The notes beneath the pieces are model-generated. The model searched no databases and had not been told where the DNA came from. It saw only the letters and a list, made by a program, of their open reading frames with translations. DNA of 55,963 nt from the IMG/VR virus record IMGVR_UViG_3300035698_020076, positions 1-55,963 of that record; one strand, 5' to 3'. The translations under genes were made by a program, and so were the position numbers. The DNA comes from a virus. Positions 40,356-46,515 of the stretch are shown here, in pieces (the first letter of the stretch is position 1; every line of letters starts with the position of its first letter).

Positions 40356-40834
40356 GCCCGCAGATATAGAGGGTTGGTAGTAGTTACTATACAGTCTATT
40401 GACACTACGCTTTAGACAGCTGGTAGTGCGGTGTATATGAGGTGCAACCCCTCACGCCCCTCTGTTTACATACAACCACACTGGTCTAGAACGGTGTGAA
40501 TTGAGAAACTAAACCTCTCAGCTGGCTGCGGAGAGTATATGATGGGGTAAAAAGCCCAAGTTGGCCACGAAATTATATACGAGTATATGTATGGTGCATC
40601 CCCTGGGCTTGGACCTTGGGAGGTAGGGATCATTACCCTAATACTCGACCAGTTTACGTAGCGAGTCTAGTCAACCTGTTACGTACATCCAAGTGCCATA
40701 ACTTCTGATAGTTGACTACTTGATAGATTACGGTACTTTGCTTGGTCGTCTAAGAGATAGGACGTCCCCTTTGTAGGGGAAAATGCGAGGTGCGACTCCT
40801 CGTCCAGGGTTACGATGTTATGATTTTACGGTGC
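40356..40834 (+). ncRNA. Long noncoding region with many hairpins (479 nt)
   Basis: No credible gene. Visible structure includes a near-perfect stem around 40420-40480 (AGTGCGGTGTATATG with a partner in TACATACAACCACACT) enclosing TGAGGTGCAACCCCTCA. A stem AAGCCCA/TGGGCTT lies at about 40550-40606. A tRNA-like piece ends the region at 40740-40810. It lies at the edge of the tRNA array and directly before a late promoter. It could be a large structured RNA of the GOLLD/ROOL type (hypothesis). Confidence 0.45.
40740..40810 (+). tRNA. tRNA-like relic, possible Thr(TGT)
   Basis: D-arm-like GTC...GAC, anticodon loop TTTGTAG on an imperfect stem, good T-arm CGAGG-TGCGACT-CCTCG, and a weak acceptor (GCTTGGT with TCCAGGG, five of seven pairs). 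No CCA. An intact tRNA-Thr lies at 41901, so this is probably a decaying copy. Confidence 0.35.
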
Positions 40835-40842
40835 TATAAATA
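40835..40842 (+). promoter_or_regulatory. T4-type late promoter box
   Basis: Exact TATAAATA, 20 bases before ATG 40863; AAAGGAAG follows. Confidence 0.8.
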
Positions 40843-40862
40843 CTTCTGAAAGGAAGTATATT

Positions 40863-41384
40863 ATGGCAAAATGGATTAAAAGAACTACGCGAAGCAGCTC
40901 TGGTAAGGTTGGTAAACAAAGATCTACCACATCACAGACATTAGGAGGGGGTACTACTCGTTCTAATAGTTCAAAGAGCGGCGACGTAAGGTATACCACA
41001 TCGCGAAAAATAAATAGCGCTGGTCGCATGGTCACTACATTACGTAAGACTCAGAATACCGGCGGGCTTAGAAGAACGCAGATAACAACAACAGCAGGGC
41101 ATGCAGCTCCAAAAATTACAAAGTACAAACCGAAAAAGACTCGGCGTTATAAAGCAAAAAAAAGAACAGCCGCTCAGCAGCGTGAATATGACGCAAAAAT
41201 GGAAGTATACAGAGCGGAAGCACTTATACGAAAAGCAGAAAAGCAAGCGCGACGCGAAGATCGGGATGATCGATGGAAAGAAAAATACGACCTATCTGAT
41301 AAAGATCTCTCGACCATTAAAATTTTATGGAAAGTGTTTTTTTATGTAATGGTCGGGGTTGTTGCCCTAGAAATATTTACTTAA
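40863..41384 (+). CDS. Highly basic late protein with C-terminal membrane anchor
   Basis: 173 residues. The first 90 residues are Ser/Thr/Arg/Lys-rich and probably disordered (MAKWIKRTTRSSSGKVGK). A charged helical region follows (EKQARREDRDDRWKEKYDLS), and a hydrophobic segment closes the protein (WKVFFYVMVGVVALEIF). Basic disordered proteins with a late promoter can bind DNA inside the head or at the membrane; no family is known to me. Confidence 0.6.
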   Translation: MAKWIKRTTRSSSGKVGKQRSTTSQTLGGGTTRSNSSKSGDVRYTTSRKINSAGRMVTTLRKTQNTGGLRRTQITTTAGHAAPKITKYKPKKTRRYKAKKRTAAQQREYDAKMEVYRAEALIRKAEKQARREDRDDRWKEKYDLSDKDLSTIKILWKVFFYVMVGVVALEIFT

Positions 41385-41387
41385 GAG

Positions 41388-41416
41388 TTGCCTTTAAATT
41401 GAAAAGCGCTTATAAG
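41388..41416 (+). promoter_or_regulatory. Early-type promoter TTGCCT-N17-TATAAG
   Basis: -35 at 41388-41393, -10 at 41411-41416, 18 bases before tRNA-Glu. It starts the tRNA array transcript. Confidence 0.85.
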
Positions 41417-41434
41417 TAAAGAATAAGAAATTAA

Positions 41435-41512
41435 CGTGCCGTCCTCTAACTGGACTAAGAGCCTTGACTTTCAATCAGGAGAATGTGGATTCGAATTCCA
41501 TCGGCACGACCA
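41435..41512 (+). tRNA. tRNA-Glu (anticodon TTC)
   Basis: Full cloverleaf: acceptor CGTGCCG/CGGCACG, anticodon loop CTTTCAA, T-arm GTGGA-TTCGAAT-TCCAT, encoded CCA. First tRNA after the promoter at 41388. Confidence 0.95.
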
Positions 41513-41644
41513 GTTTTACTATCGTTAACGTACAAACGGGAGTAGGGAAAGTAAGCCTGCCGGCAAGCATGATCCTAAATTCCTCCACTTAGCGCTAAGT
41601 GATAAATAGAGGAAACGTAATACCTCGGTAGTAGATTTAATAAT

Positions 41645-41721
41645 TGGACCTGTAGCTCAATCGGGAGAGCGTCGGCTTGTCACGTCGGAGGTAGTGGGAT
41701 CAAAACCCATCAGGTCCGCCA
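41645..41721 (+). tRNA. tRNA-Asp (anticodon GTC)
   Basis: Acceptor GGACCTG/CAGGTCC, D-arm GCTC/GAGC, anticodon loop TTGTCAC, encoded CCA. The 132 bases before it hold a perfect palindrome ACTTAGCGCTAAGT but no gene. Confidence 0.95.
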
Positions 41722-41900
41722 GTTTTAGTAACCCTACAGCAAATAAAAACTTTTCATTTCGAGAAAAAAACCTGTGGTTACTGTTGAATCCGTCGATAAC
41801 AACTGGACGTAAAAGAGTTGTAGGTGATTTGACGGCATTCCACCAAAGACGAATGCGACGAAGCCGTATAGGCTAGAATGTTTGAAGATTACGAAATTTA

Positions 41901-41973
41901 GCCAGTATAGCTCAGTTGGTAGAGCAACGGTCTTGTAAACCGTAGGTCCGGAGTTCGAGCCCCCGTGCTGGCA
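41901..41973 (+). tRNA. tRNA-Thr (anticodon TGT), CCA missing
   Basis: Acceptor GCCAGTA/TGCTGGC, anticodon loop CTTGTAA, T-arm CGGAG-TTCGAGC-CCCCG. The discriminator A is followed by CATAGAG instead of CCA, where the hairpin-endonuclease element begins. Confidence 0.93.
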
Positions 41974-41978
41974 CATAG

Positions 41979-42034
41979 AGTCCTAGGAAATTATAAATAG
42001 GCATAGATAAGACCTGTTATAATTTCCTAGGACT
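41979..42034 (+). promoter_or_regulatory. RBS-sequestering hairpin with embedded late promoter
   Basis: Perfect 18-bp arms 41979-41996 and 42017-42034. The right arm contains AGGA (42029-42032), the ribosome binding site of the TTG start at 42042. The left arm carries most of TATAAATA (41992-41999). Read-through RNA would hide the site; RNA begun at about 42005 would lack the left arm and expose it. Confidence 0.8.
41992..41999 (+). promoter_or_regulatory. T4-type late promoter box inside hairpin arm
   Basis: Exact TATAAATA overlapping the left arm of the hairpin upstream of the endonuclease gene. Confidence 0.75.
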
Positions 42035-42041
42035 ATAAACA

Positions 42042-42728
42042 TTGAAGTATACGATTTATAAAATTACAAATATTGTAAACGGAAAAATATATATTGGAAA
42101 ACATCAAACTAAAGATTTTAATGATGGGTATATGGGATCCGGAAAATACTTAAAACGAGCACAAGATAAACATGGTATTGAAAACTTTGAAAAAGAAATT
42201 ATATACGTTTTTGACACCGAAAAAGAAATGAATGGAAAAGAAGCGGAATTGGTTTCAGAAGAATTTTGCTTACGCGAAGACACATATAACATATGTGTTG
42301 GTGGTCAAGGCGGGTTTAGTTTTATAAACAGAGAAGTAATTACTAAATCAGATAGACAAAACCGTATGTTTGCTTGTAAAAAAACATTAAAAGAAAAATA
42401 TGGTGTGATTAATCCAGGACAATTAGAAGTAAGTAGGGAAGCAAACAGAAAAAAGTTTAAAGAGCTTCCTAAAAATCATGTCTTCTTAAAAAGTTTATTT
42501 AAAACAAATGATCCGAGACAAAAAATTGCAACTATTAATGCAAGGTCAAAAGAATCTATTGAAAAAAGAAAAAAAACCTTTAAACGAATAAATCACCAAC
42601 AAGGCAATTCTAATTCCCAATTTGGTTCATTTTGGATTACTGATGGAGAATTAAACAAAAAAATTAAAAAAGATGACCTTATACCACAGGGCTGGTATAA
42701 AGGAAGATTTCTTAAGAAAAAATTATAA
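42042..42728 (+). CDS. GIY-YIG homing endonuclease
   Basis: 228 residues from TTG 42042. The core MKYTIYKITNIVNGKIYIGK is followed by YMGSGKYLKRAQDKHGIENF with the catalytic region, then basic DNA-binding segments. The end, FGSFWITDGELNKKI then IPQGWYKGRFLK, resembles tails of seg-type endonucleases. The gene is AT-rich relative to its surroundings. Expression is probably restricted to late infection by the hairpin described upstream. Its decayed sister is at 48800-49080. Confidence 0.88.
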   Translation: MKYTIYKITNIVNGKIYIGKHQTKDFNDGYMGSGKYLKRAQDKHGIENFEKEIIYVFDTEKEMNGKEAELVSEEFCLREDTYNICVGGQGGFSFINREVITKSDRQNRMFACKKTLKEKYGVINPGQLEVSREANRKKFKELPKNHVFLKSLFKTNDPRQKIATINARSKESIEKRKKTFKRINHQQGNSNSQFGSFWITDGELNKKIKKDDLIPQGWYKGRFLKKKL

Positions 42729-42731
42729 ATA
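42724..42731 (+). promoter_or_regulatory. T4-type late promoter box before tRNA-Ala
   Basis: TATAAATA overlaps the endonuclease stop and ends six bases before the first base of tRNA-Ala, so a transcript could start at the tRNA 5' end. Confidence 0.55.
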
Positions 42732-42737
42732 GATCAC

Positions 42738-42813
42738 GGGGGATTAGCTCATCTGGGAGAGCATTTGCTTTGCAAGCAAAAGGCGATCGGTTCAAGTCCG
42801 ATATCCTCCACCA
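42738..42813 (+). tRNA. tRNA-Ala (anticodon TGC)
   Basis: Acceptor GGGGGAT/ATCCTCC, anticodon loop TTTGCAA, T-arm GATCGG-TTCAAGT-CCGAT, encoded CCA. Confidence 0.95.
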
Positions 42814-42840
42814 ATTACATAATAATGAAAGATTTCAACA

Positions 42841-43158
42841 ATGCTTGAACTTAGAGATGTCTTCGGGCCGTTTAGTGGTTGGACAGTTACTCATAAAGGT
42901 GACCAAATCGAAGCTAAAAAGAAGTTTTTCAGCGATGTTTTAATCATCGTAAATCTCGGGGAAGGTTACGAGTATAAGCGCTTTTCAAAGACCCCGGAGC
43001 AATGGGGACGCCGGGGACGAATTTCTAAAGGAATTAACGTACATTTATCCTGTAATGGCCCGCTTCAATTTACTTTTGAAGAGTGGGATGAAATTAATTA
43101 CGTAGGTAATCGAGCAAAATTATTTTTAAATAAAAGATTGCAATTAATTGAAAAGTAG
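42841..43158 (+). CDS. Hypothetical protein, 105 aa
   Basis: ATG 42841 follows tRNA-Ala by 27 bases. Strand-rich start (LELRDVFGPFSGWTVTHKGD), basic middle (WGRRGRISKGINVH) and helical end. No family is recognised. Its 3' end overlaps a weak promoter. Confidence 0.6.
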   Translation: MLELRDVFGPFSGWTVTHKGDQIEAKKKFFSDVLIIVNLGEGYEYKRFSKTPEQWGRRGRISKGINVHLSCNGPLQFTFEEWDEINYVGNRAKLFLNKRLQLIEK

Positions 43159-43165
43159 CTATATT
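43138..43165 (+). promoter_or_regulatory. Weak early-type promoter TTGCAA-N16-TATATT
   Basis: -35 at 43138-43143; -10 region TATATTAAATAATA matches that of the 34048 promoter. It leads into a noncoding structured region. Confidence 0.4.
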
Positions 43166-43189
43166 AAATAATAGAAGTTATAATTGTAT

Positions 43190-43309
43190 TATTAGATGAG
43201 CACATCATAGACGGCCGCTTGGGTTGGGGTCGGTCTTCCTGGCAGAAGGCGAAAAGCACAACGGGTGCCAGCCCACCGTGTGAATTATTGAAAGTGTGCT
43301 CTTCTAATA
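43190..43309 (+). ncRNA. Predicted structured RNA closed by a long stem
   Basis: Arms 43190-43204 (TATTAGATGAGCACA) and 43295-43309 pair with one mismatch. GGTGCCAGCCCACC and GGCCGCTTGGGTTGGGGTCGGTC form internal GC-rich stems. The rest of 43159-43483 holds no ORF. Confidence 0.5.
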
Positions 43310-43457
43310 GTATTTACTCAGGCTGATTTCGTAATATGAAAGGTTGTCGACAACTGATTGTAAAGCGAATGAAAGTTGCTACATAGTATAGATGGGAATG
43401 CGGTGACTAGCGTCTCAAACATTGGTTCGATTCCAGTTGTAGGTTCGAGTATGTTAG

Positions 43458-43482
43458 TGGGGGCTGAATCAGCCCCCATTTA
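43458..43482 (+). terminator. Terminator-like hairpin
   Basis: GGGGGCT-GAATC-AGCCCCC stem (outer T-A pair) followed by ATTTATT. It lies just before the late box at 43484. Confidence 0.65.
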
Positions 43483-43483
43483 T

Positions 43484-43491
43484 TATAAATA
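43484..43491 (+). promoter_or_regulatory. T4-type late promoter box, abuts a start codon
   Basis: TATAAATA ends four bases before ATG 43496; transcription would start at the ATG. Confidence 0.65.
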
Positions 43492-43495
43492 GTTA

Positions 43496-43828
43496 ATGAA
43501 AACATTTAAACAATTTGTAGTAAGTAAGCCTCATGGGTATTTTGAAGTTAAGCATGGTGGCTGCACAGCTCAGGTAAATGATAGAAAAAATCATATTGAG
43601 ATTGAGCATATTACTACACGACAAAAAGACCGCGGAAAAGGTCATGCTAATCATGTAATGAAAATTATAACAAAGCATGCAGATCAGGTTAAGAAGTCTA
43701 TCACGTTGCAGGCATCACCAGATAAAGAAAAACACAGAAGCAAGTTATATGGTTTCTATGAAAAGCATGGTTTTGAACACGATAATACTTGGCATAATAG
43801 TGGTGATATGAAAAGATCACCACGATAA
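43496..43828 (+). CDS. GNAT acetyltransferase with capsid-targeting-like N-terminus
   Basis: 110 residues. The acetyl-CoA loop R46-G47-K48-G49-H50-A51 fits the GNAT motif (Q/R)xxGx(G/A). The later ASPDKEKHRSKLYGFYEKHGF is the typical motif B with Tyr before the C-terminal strand. The first residues MKTFKQFVVSK closely resemble the T4 internal-protein leader MKTYQEF. The late box is four bases upstream and no Shine-Dalgarno is present. It could be packaged in the head and acetylate host targets (inference). Confidence 0.8.
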   Translation: MKTFKQFVVSKPHGYFEVKHGGCTAQVNDRKNHIEIEHITTRQKDRGKGHANHVMKIITKHADQVKKSITLQASPDKEKHRSKLYGFYEKHGFEHDNTWHNSGDMKRSPR

Positions 43829-43847
43829 AGAAGATTATAAAAATAAT

Positions 43848-43925
43848 GGATGGTGAGCTAGTCTGGTGATTTAGCGCTGGTTTGAAGAACCAGAGAACTC
43901 AGTTCGATTCTGAGACCATCCACCA
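43848..43925 (+). tRNA. tRNA-Phe (anticodon GAA)
   Basis: Acceptor GGATGGT/ACCATCC, anticodon loop TTGAAGA, T-arm CTCAG-TTCGATT-CTGAG, encoded CCA. Confidence 0.95.
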
Positions 43926-43930
43926 AGATC

Positions 43931-43966
43931 TAGGCGTCACTGGTTTAATTCCAGCTCGGGGCACCA
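43931..43966 (+). tRNA. tRNA 3'-half relic with CCA
   Basis: T-arm CTGG-TTTAATT-CCAG, acceptor 3' strand TCGGGGC, discriminator A and CCA. No matching 5' half (expected GCCCCGA) is found just upstream, so this is a fragment. Confidence 0.5.
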
Positions 43967-43972
43967 TTTTAT

Positions 43973-44074
43973 TGTCGTGTAAAGGATCAGTTCTAGACTG
44001 GTCTTATAGAGTGTTCTTCTAATCTAGATTAGAAGATCGAGGCAATGCAGGTGAAACTCCTGTCACGACAGCCA
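43973..44074 (+). ncRNA. tRNA-like RNA with odd arms, CUA in a loop
   Basis: Ends pair as an acceptor (TGTCGTG/CACGACA) followed by G and CCA, with T-arm GCAGG-TGAAACT-CCTGT. Between them lie a stem-loop ATCAG-TTCTAGA-CTGGT, whose loop would place CTA as anticodon, and a nine-pair hairpin TCTTCTAAT-CTAG-ATTAGAAGA. There is no normal D-arm. Confidence 0.45.
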
Positions 44075-44092
44075 GATTTGAGGTAAGGAAAG

Positions 44093-44174
44093 ATTGATTA
44101 ATGTTGGTGGTACTCGACAGTAGTACCTTAATTTAATAGCTAAACCGGTAAGTTATTAAGACGTTTTAATCAAT
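44093..44174 (+). ncRNA. Predicted structured RNA between tRNAs
   Basis: Outer stem ATTGATTAA/TTAATCAAT; inner stem GGTACT/AGTACC. Part of the 345-base gap between tRNA-Phe and tRNA-Leu that holds no gene. Confidence 0.4.
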
Positions 44175-44271
44175 GCAGTTTGATCGACTGTAAACGGAGG
44201 ATGGGACTGGAGAGATTTAAACTCCCTAGGGATACCCCACCGGCCTCATTTATTTAATAAGTATAAAATAT

Positions 44272-44355
44272 GCCCGATTGGTGGAATGGTAGACACGCAG
44301 GTTTTAGGTACCTGTATCGAAAGATGTGAGGGTTCGAGTCCCTTGTCGGGCACCA
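44272..44355 (+). tRNA. tRNA-Leu (anticodon TAG)
   Basis: Acceptor GCCCGAT/GTCGGGC, anticodon loop TTTAGGT, long variable arm, T-arm AGGG-TTCGAGT-CCCT, encoded CCA. Confidence 0.95.
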
Positions 44356-44363
44356 TTATTAAG

Positions 44364-44392
44364 TTGCACTTATGTTCGTTTCATACTATAAG
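44364..44392 (+). promoter_or_regulatory. Early-type promoter TTGCAC-N17-TATAAG
   Basis: -35 at 44364-44369, -10 at 44387-44392, with the second TATAAG. It drives 44421. Confidence 0.85.
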
Positions 44393-44420
44393 AAGGTATA
44401 AGATGAAAGGAAACCTTATT

Positions 44421-44629
44421 ATGATGATTGCAATGTACGCTTCGAAAAAAGAACTTAAGTCATGCATTGGCCAGGCTCTTAACTATCAGGAAACTAGCGC
44501 ATTCGGAGCTGAATATAAGTCCGATGGTATTTTCCAGTAAGTAATCGACCTAGTATTACAAAAATTCAAGGTCGTGAATTTTTCGCAGAAGTTACTATGC
44601 GCAATGATCGTATTATTGCTGTTTCTTAA
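44421..44629 (+). pseudogene. Small early gene with a one-base frameshift
   Basis: AAAGGAAACC precedes ATG 44421 (MMIAMYASKKELKSCIGQAL). The frame stops at 44540. The natural continuation PVSNRPSITKIQGREFFAEV, then MRNDRIIAVS, lies in a shifted frame and ends at TAA 44629. One missing C at about 44534-44537 (TTTTCC) explains it. Together they make a typical small phage protein of about 69 residues of unknown function. Confidence 0.65.
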
Positions 44630-44635
44630 ATTATT

Positions 44636-44722
44636 GGGTGTACGGCGAAGTTGGAGAGTCGCGGCAGGCTGTAACCCTGTTTCCGTAAGGATGAGTTGGT
44701 TCGATTCCATCTACACCCACCA
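44636..44722 (+). tRNA. tRNA-Tyr (anticodon GTA)
   Basis: Acceptor GGGTGTA/TACACCC, anticodon loop CTGTAAC, long variable arm, T-loop TTCGATT, encoded CCA. The 94 bases after it hold only an eight-pair hairpin (44738-44774). Confidence 0.95.
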
Positions 44723-44816
44723 GTTATAAAAGATACTCGTTATCAGAGCTACGTCGAAAACTTGCGTGATAACGGAAGGAGAAGAATCGGCGCTTCCCTG
44801 AGAGTTTGGAGTAAAA

Positions 44817-45362
44817 ATGAAAACTACTATCGTATACTTACATGGTTGGGGAAGCAATCCAACTACAGGTACTGCTGCGAAACTTAAGAAAAGTTTCCCT
44901 GGTGAGAAATTTATATGTCCGCTTATTGACCATACTTTAGATCCTGACGTCAACCAAAAGACTATGGATGCTCTCGGTAAAAAGCTAATGAGTGCCGGAG
45001 ATGCTATTGTAATTGGTTCGAGTGCAGGAGGATTCTGGGCTGACTATCTTGGTTCTGTTTATGGAATTAAAACAGTGCTTGTTAACCCTTCGCTCCGCCC
45101 TTCTACTAACTTTAAAAAGTATAACCTACCAGGGTTGTATTATGATAAATATTCAGTATTAGAAAATTATATTAAAAAGCACGCGAGGCATCATATGGTT
45201 GCAATAGTCGGCGAAAAAGATGATATTGTACCTATTGACCACGTTAAAACACATTATAAAACCCCTGTCGTATTAAAAGGTGAGGGGCATAGGTTGAAAA
45301 ATCTATCTCCAGTTGTTACAATGGTACGTACGATGATAGGAAATTATCCGGAGCATCGTTAA
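44817..45362 (+). CDS. YqiA-like alpha/beta hydrolase (esterase)
   Basis: 181 residues. YLHGWGSNP near the start is the oxyanion region. G67-S-S69-A-G71 holds the nucleophile Ser69. GEKDDIVP carries the acid residue and GEGHR the His. It resembles the small YqiA/UPF0227 esterases. Substrate is unknown; phage copies may act on host lipids or thioesters. It is TAATG-coupled to a cargo-like gene downstream. Confidence 0.85.
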   Translation: MKTTIVYLHGWGSNPTTGTAAKLKKSFPGEKFICPLIDHTLDPDVNQKTMDALGKKLMSAGDAIVIGSSAGGFWADYLGSVYGIKTVLVNPSLRPSTNFKKYNLPGLYYDKYSVLENYIKKHARHHMVAIVGEKDDIVPIDHVKTHYKTPVVLKGEGHRLKNLSPVVTMVRTMIGNYPEHR

Positions 45363-45943
45363 TGAAATCGTTTTTAACATTTATTGAAGAAGGGTTTAGT
45401 ATTCTTCAGGACGGCCATAAAGCCGAAAAAGAAAAGCATTCTGAACACGTTCATAAAATGCTTCAGCAAGCATACACATCTATTGGTGGTCTAAAAGGGC
45501 GCGGGTTTAATGATCCTCATGATATGGTAAAACATATTCCGGTATGGAAAATGCATAAGGATTCTGAAGGAAAAGTCCGAGCTGTTGGCATGTATAAGAT
45601 AAAAAACGGCGCCCATAAAAGAGTTGCTGTTGCGACGGACGGAACCGCTGAAGGAAAAGCCGGCTTAAAACATATTATTAAGCACGATTTGTCAAATAAA
45701 CGTGCGCATGTAGAAACCTCTGGGCCTTCTCTTAACTTTCATAAAAAGGTTCATGGAGCTAATATTAAAAAATATGCTCTGAGCCATGCAGAAGTTAAGA
45801 AAAGATTACCAAATGATGAGATTCGTAAAGCGCCTCATGATGATCCTGAAGTGATCCGTCACCCAGATCTCAAACATCACTTTTATCAACGTAAGATAGG
45901 TGATCATTGGCATACAAAAGTAGCTTTGGAAAATAACAGTTGA
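45362..45943 (+). CDS. Putative head-cargo protein with capsid-targeting-like N-terminus
   Basis: 193 residues. The leader MKSFLTFIEE-G fits the T4 internal-protein type with an I-E-E cut site. The rest, HKMLQQAYTSIGGLKGRGFN and VWKMHKDSEGKVRAVGMYK, looks like a small alpha/beta enzyme, possibly a degenerate acetyltransferase. It ends in a His/Lys-rich tail. It is TAATG-coupled to the esterase. Packaging is inference. Confidence 0.65.
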   Translation: MKSFLTFIEEGFSILQDGHKAEKEKHSEHVHKMLQQAYTSIGGLKGRGFNDPHDMVKHIPVWKMHKDSEGKVRAVGMYKIKNGAHKRVAVATDGTAEGKAGLKHIIKHDLSNKRAHVETSGPSLNFHKKVHGANIKKYALSHAEVKKRLPNDEIRKAPHDDPEVIRHPDLKHHFYQRKIGDHWHTKVALENNS

Positions 45944-45968
45944 TTTTTAAATCAAGAGTTGCTATAGT
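45940..45968 (+). promoter_or_regulatory. Early-type promoter, variant TTGATT-N17-TATAGT
   Basis: -35 at 45940-45945 and -10 at 45963-45968; the ATG at 45975 follows six bases later, again near +1. Confidence 0.5.
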
Positions 45969-45974
45969 AAAAAT

Positions 45975-46193
45975 ATGGAAAAAAATATATTTAGATGGTT
46001 TAAAGATCGAGATGAAAAGACTACAGAAATTAAGCACTACTTAGAAAACGAATGTGGAGAAAGGTTTGCTGTTATAGACAGGCCGTCGCAAAAATATAGA
46101 GTTCGAATACTCAATCATGCGCCTTTTCACACAAAAACGCTAAAAGCTGCTAAATCTTCTGGTCACTTTATCTTTACAGAGCTAAATAAATAA
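45975..46193 (+). CDS. Hypothetical protein, 72 aa
   Basis: Starts MEKNIFRWFKDRDEKTTEIK; no Shine-Dalgarno, and the promoter places +1 near the ATG. Basic, alpha/beta. It ends one base before the tRNA-Gly acceptor stem. Confidence 0.55.
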   Translation: MEKNIFRWFKDRDEKTTEIKHYLENECGERFAVIDRPSQKYRVRILNHAPFHTKTLKAAKSSGHFIFTELNK

Positions 46194-46194
46194 T

Positions 46195-46268
46195 GCGGAT
46201 ATAGCTCAATGGTAGAGCTTTTGGCTTCCACCCAAAAGACAGGAGTTCGATTCTCCTTATCCGCTCCA
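46195..46268 (+). tRNA. tRNA-Gly (anticodon TCC)
   Basis: Acceptor GCGGATA/TATCCGC, anticodon loop CTTCCAC, T-arm AGGAG-TTCGATT-CTCCT, encoded CCA. Confidence 0.95.
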
Positions 46269-46308
46269 GATTTTAAGAATTAAGTCGTGTGAAATAGCAC
46301 GCAGAGTT

Positions 46309-46380
46309 GCGGGTTGGACTGGAGGTGGTTCCAGCCCGGTTTCATAAGCCGAGGACGGGGGTTCGACTCCCTCACCCGCT
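46309..46380 (+). tRNA. tRNA-Met or Ile2 (anticodon CAT), CCA missing
   Basis: Acceptor GCGGGT/ACCCGC, anticodon loop TTCATAA, T-arm GGGGG-TTCGACT-CCCTC. Lacks the initiator GGG/CCC anticodon stem. The 3' end runs straight into AATAGAGTCC, the start of an element remnant. Confidence 0.88.
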
Positions 46381-46476
46381 AATAGAGTCCTAGGAAATAA
46401 TATATAGGCGTAAGATAAGCCCTGTTATAATTTCCTAGGACTATAAACATAATGAAATAAACGATTTATAAAATTA
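46381..46476 (+). mobile_element. Remnant of the hairpin-endonuclease element
   Basis: Matches the leader of the element at 41974: GAGTCCTAGGAAA, CTGTTATAATTTCCTAGGAC, and ACGATTTATAAAATTAC. The hairpin base is partly lost and the endonuclease gene is gone; unrelated sequence follows at about 46477. Confidence 0.8.
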
Positions 46477-46515
46477 CCCATAATGAGTCAAATAAAATAT
46501 ACAAAGGAATTAAAC

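Larger units (their letters stand above)
41974..42728 (+). mobile_element. Hairpin plus GIY-YIG element, intact copy
   Basis: Starts directly after the tRNA-Thr discriminator base and carries a conserved hairpin (41979-42034) and the endonuclease gene at 42042. Two further copies follow tRNA-Met (46381) and tRNA-Asn (48732). The element probably spreads by endonuclease cutting near tRNA 3' ends. Confidence 0.75.

Noticed and set aside
43973-44074. tmRNA
   Set aside because: The acceptor and T-arm fit, but there is no tag-coding frame or typical pseudoknot region, and it is far too short.
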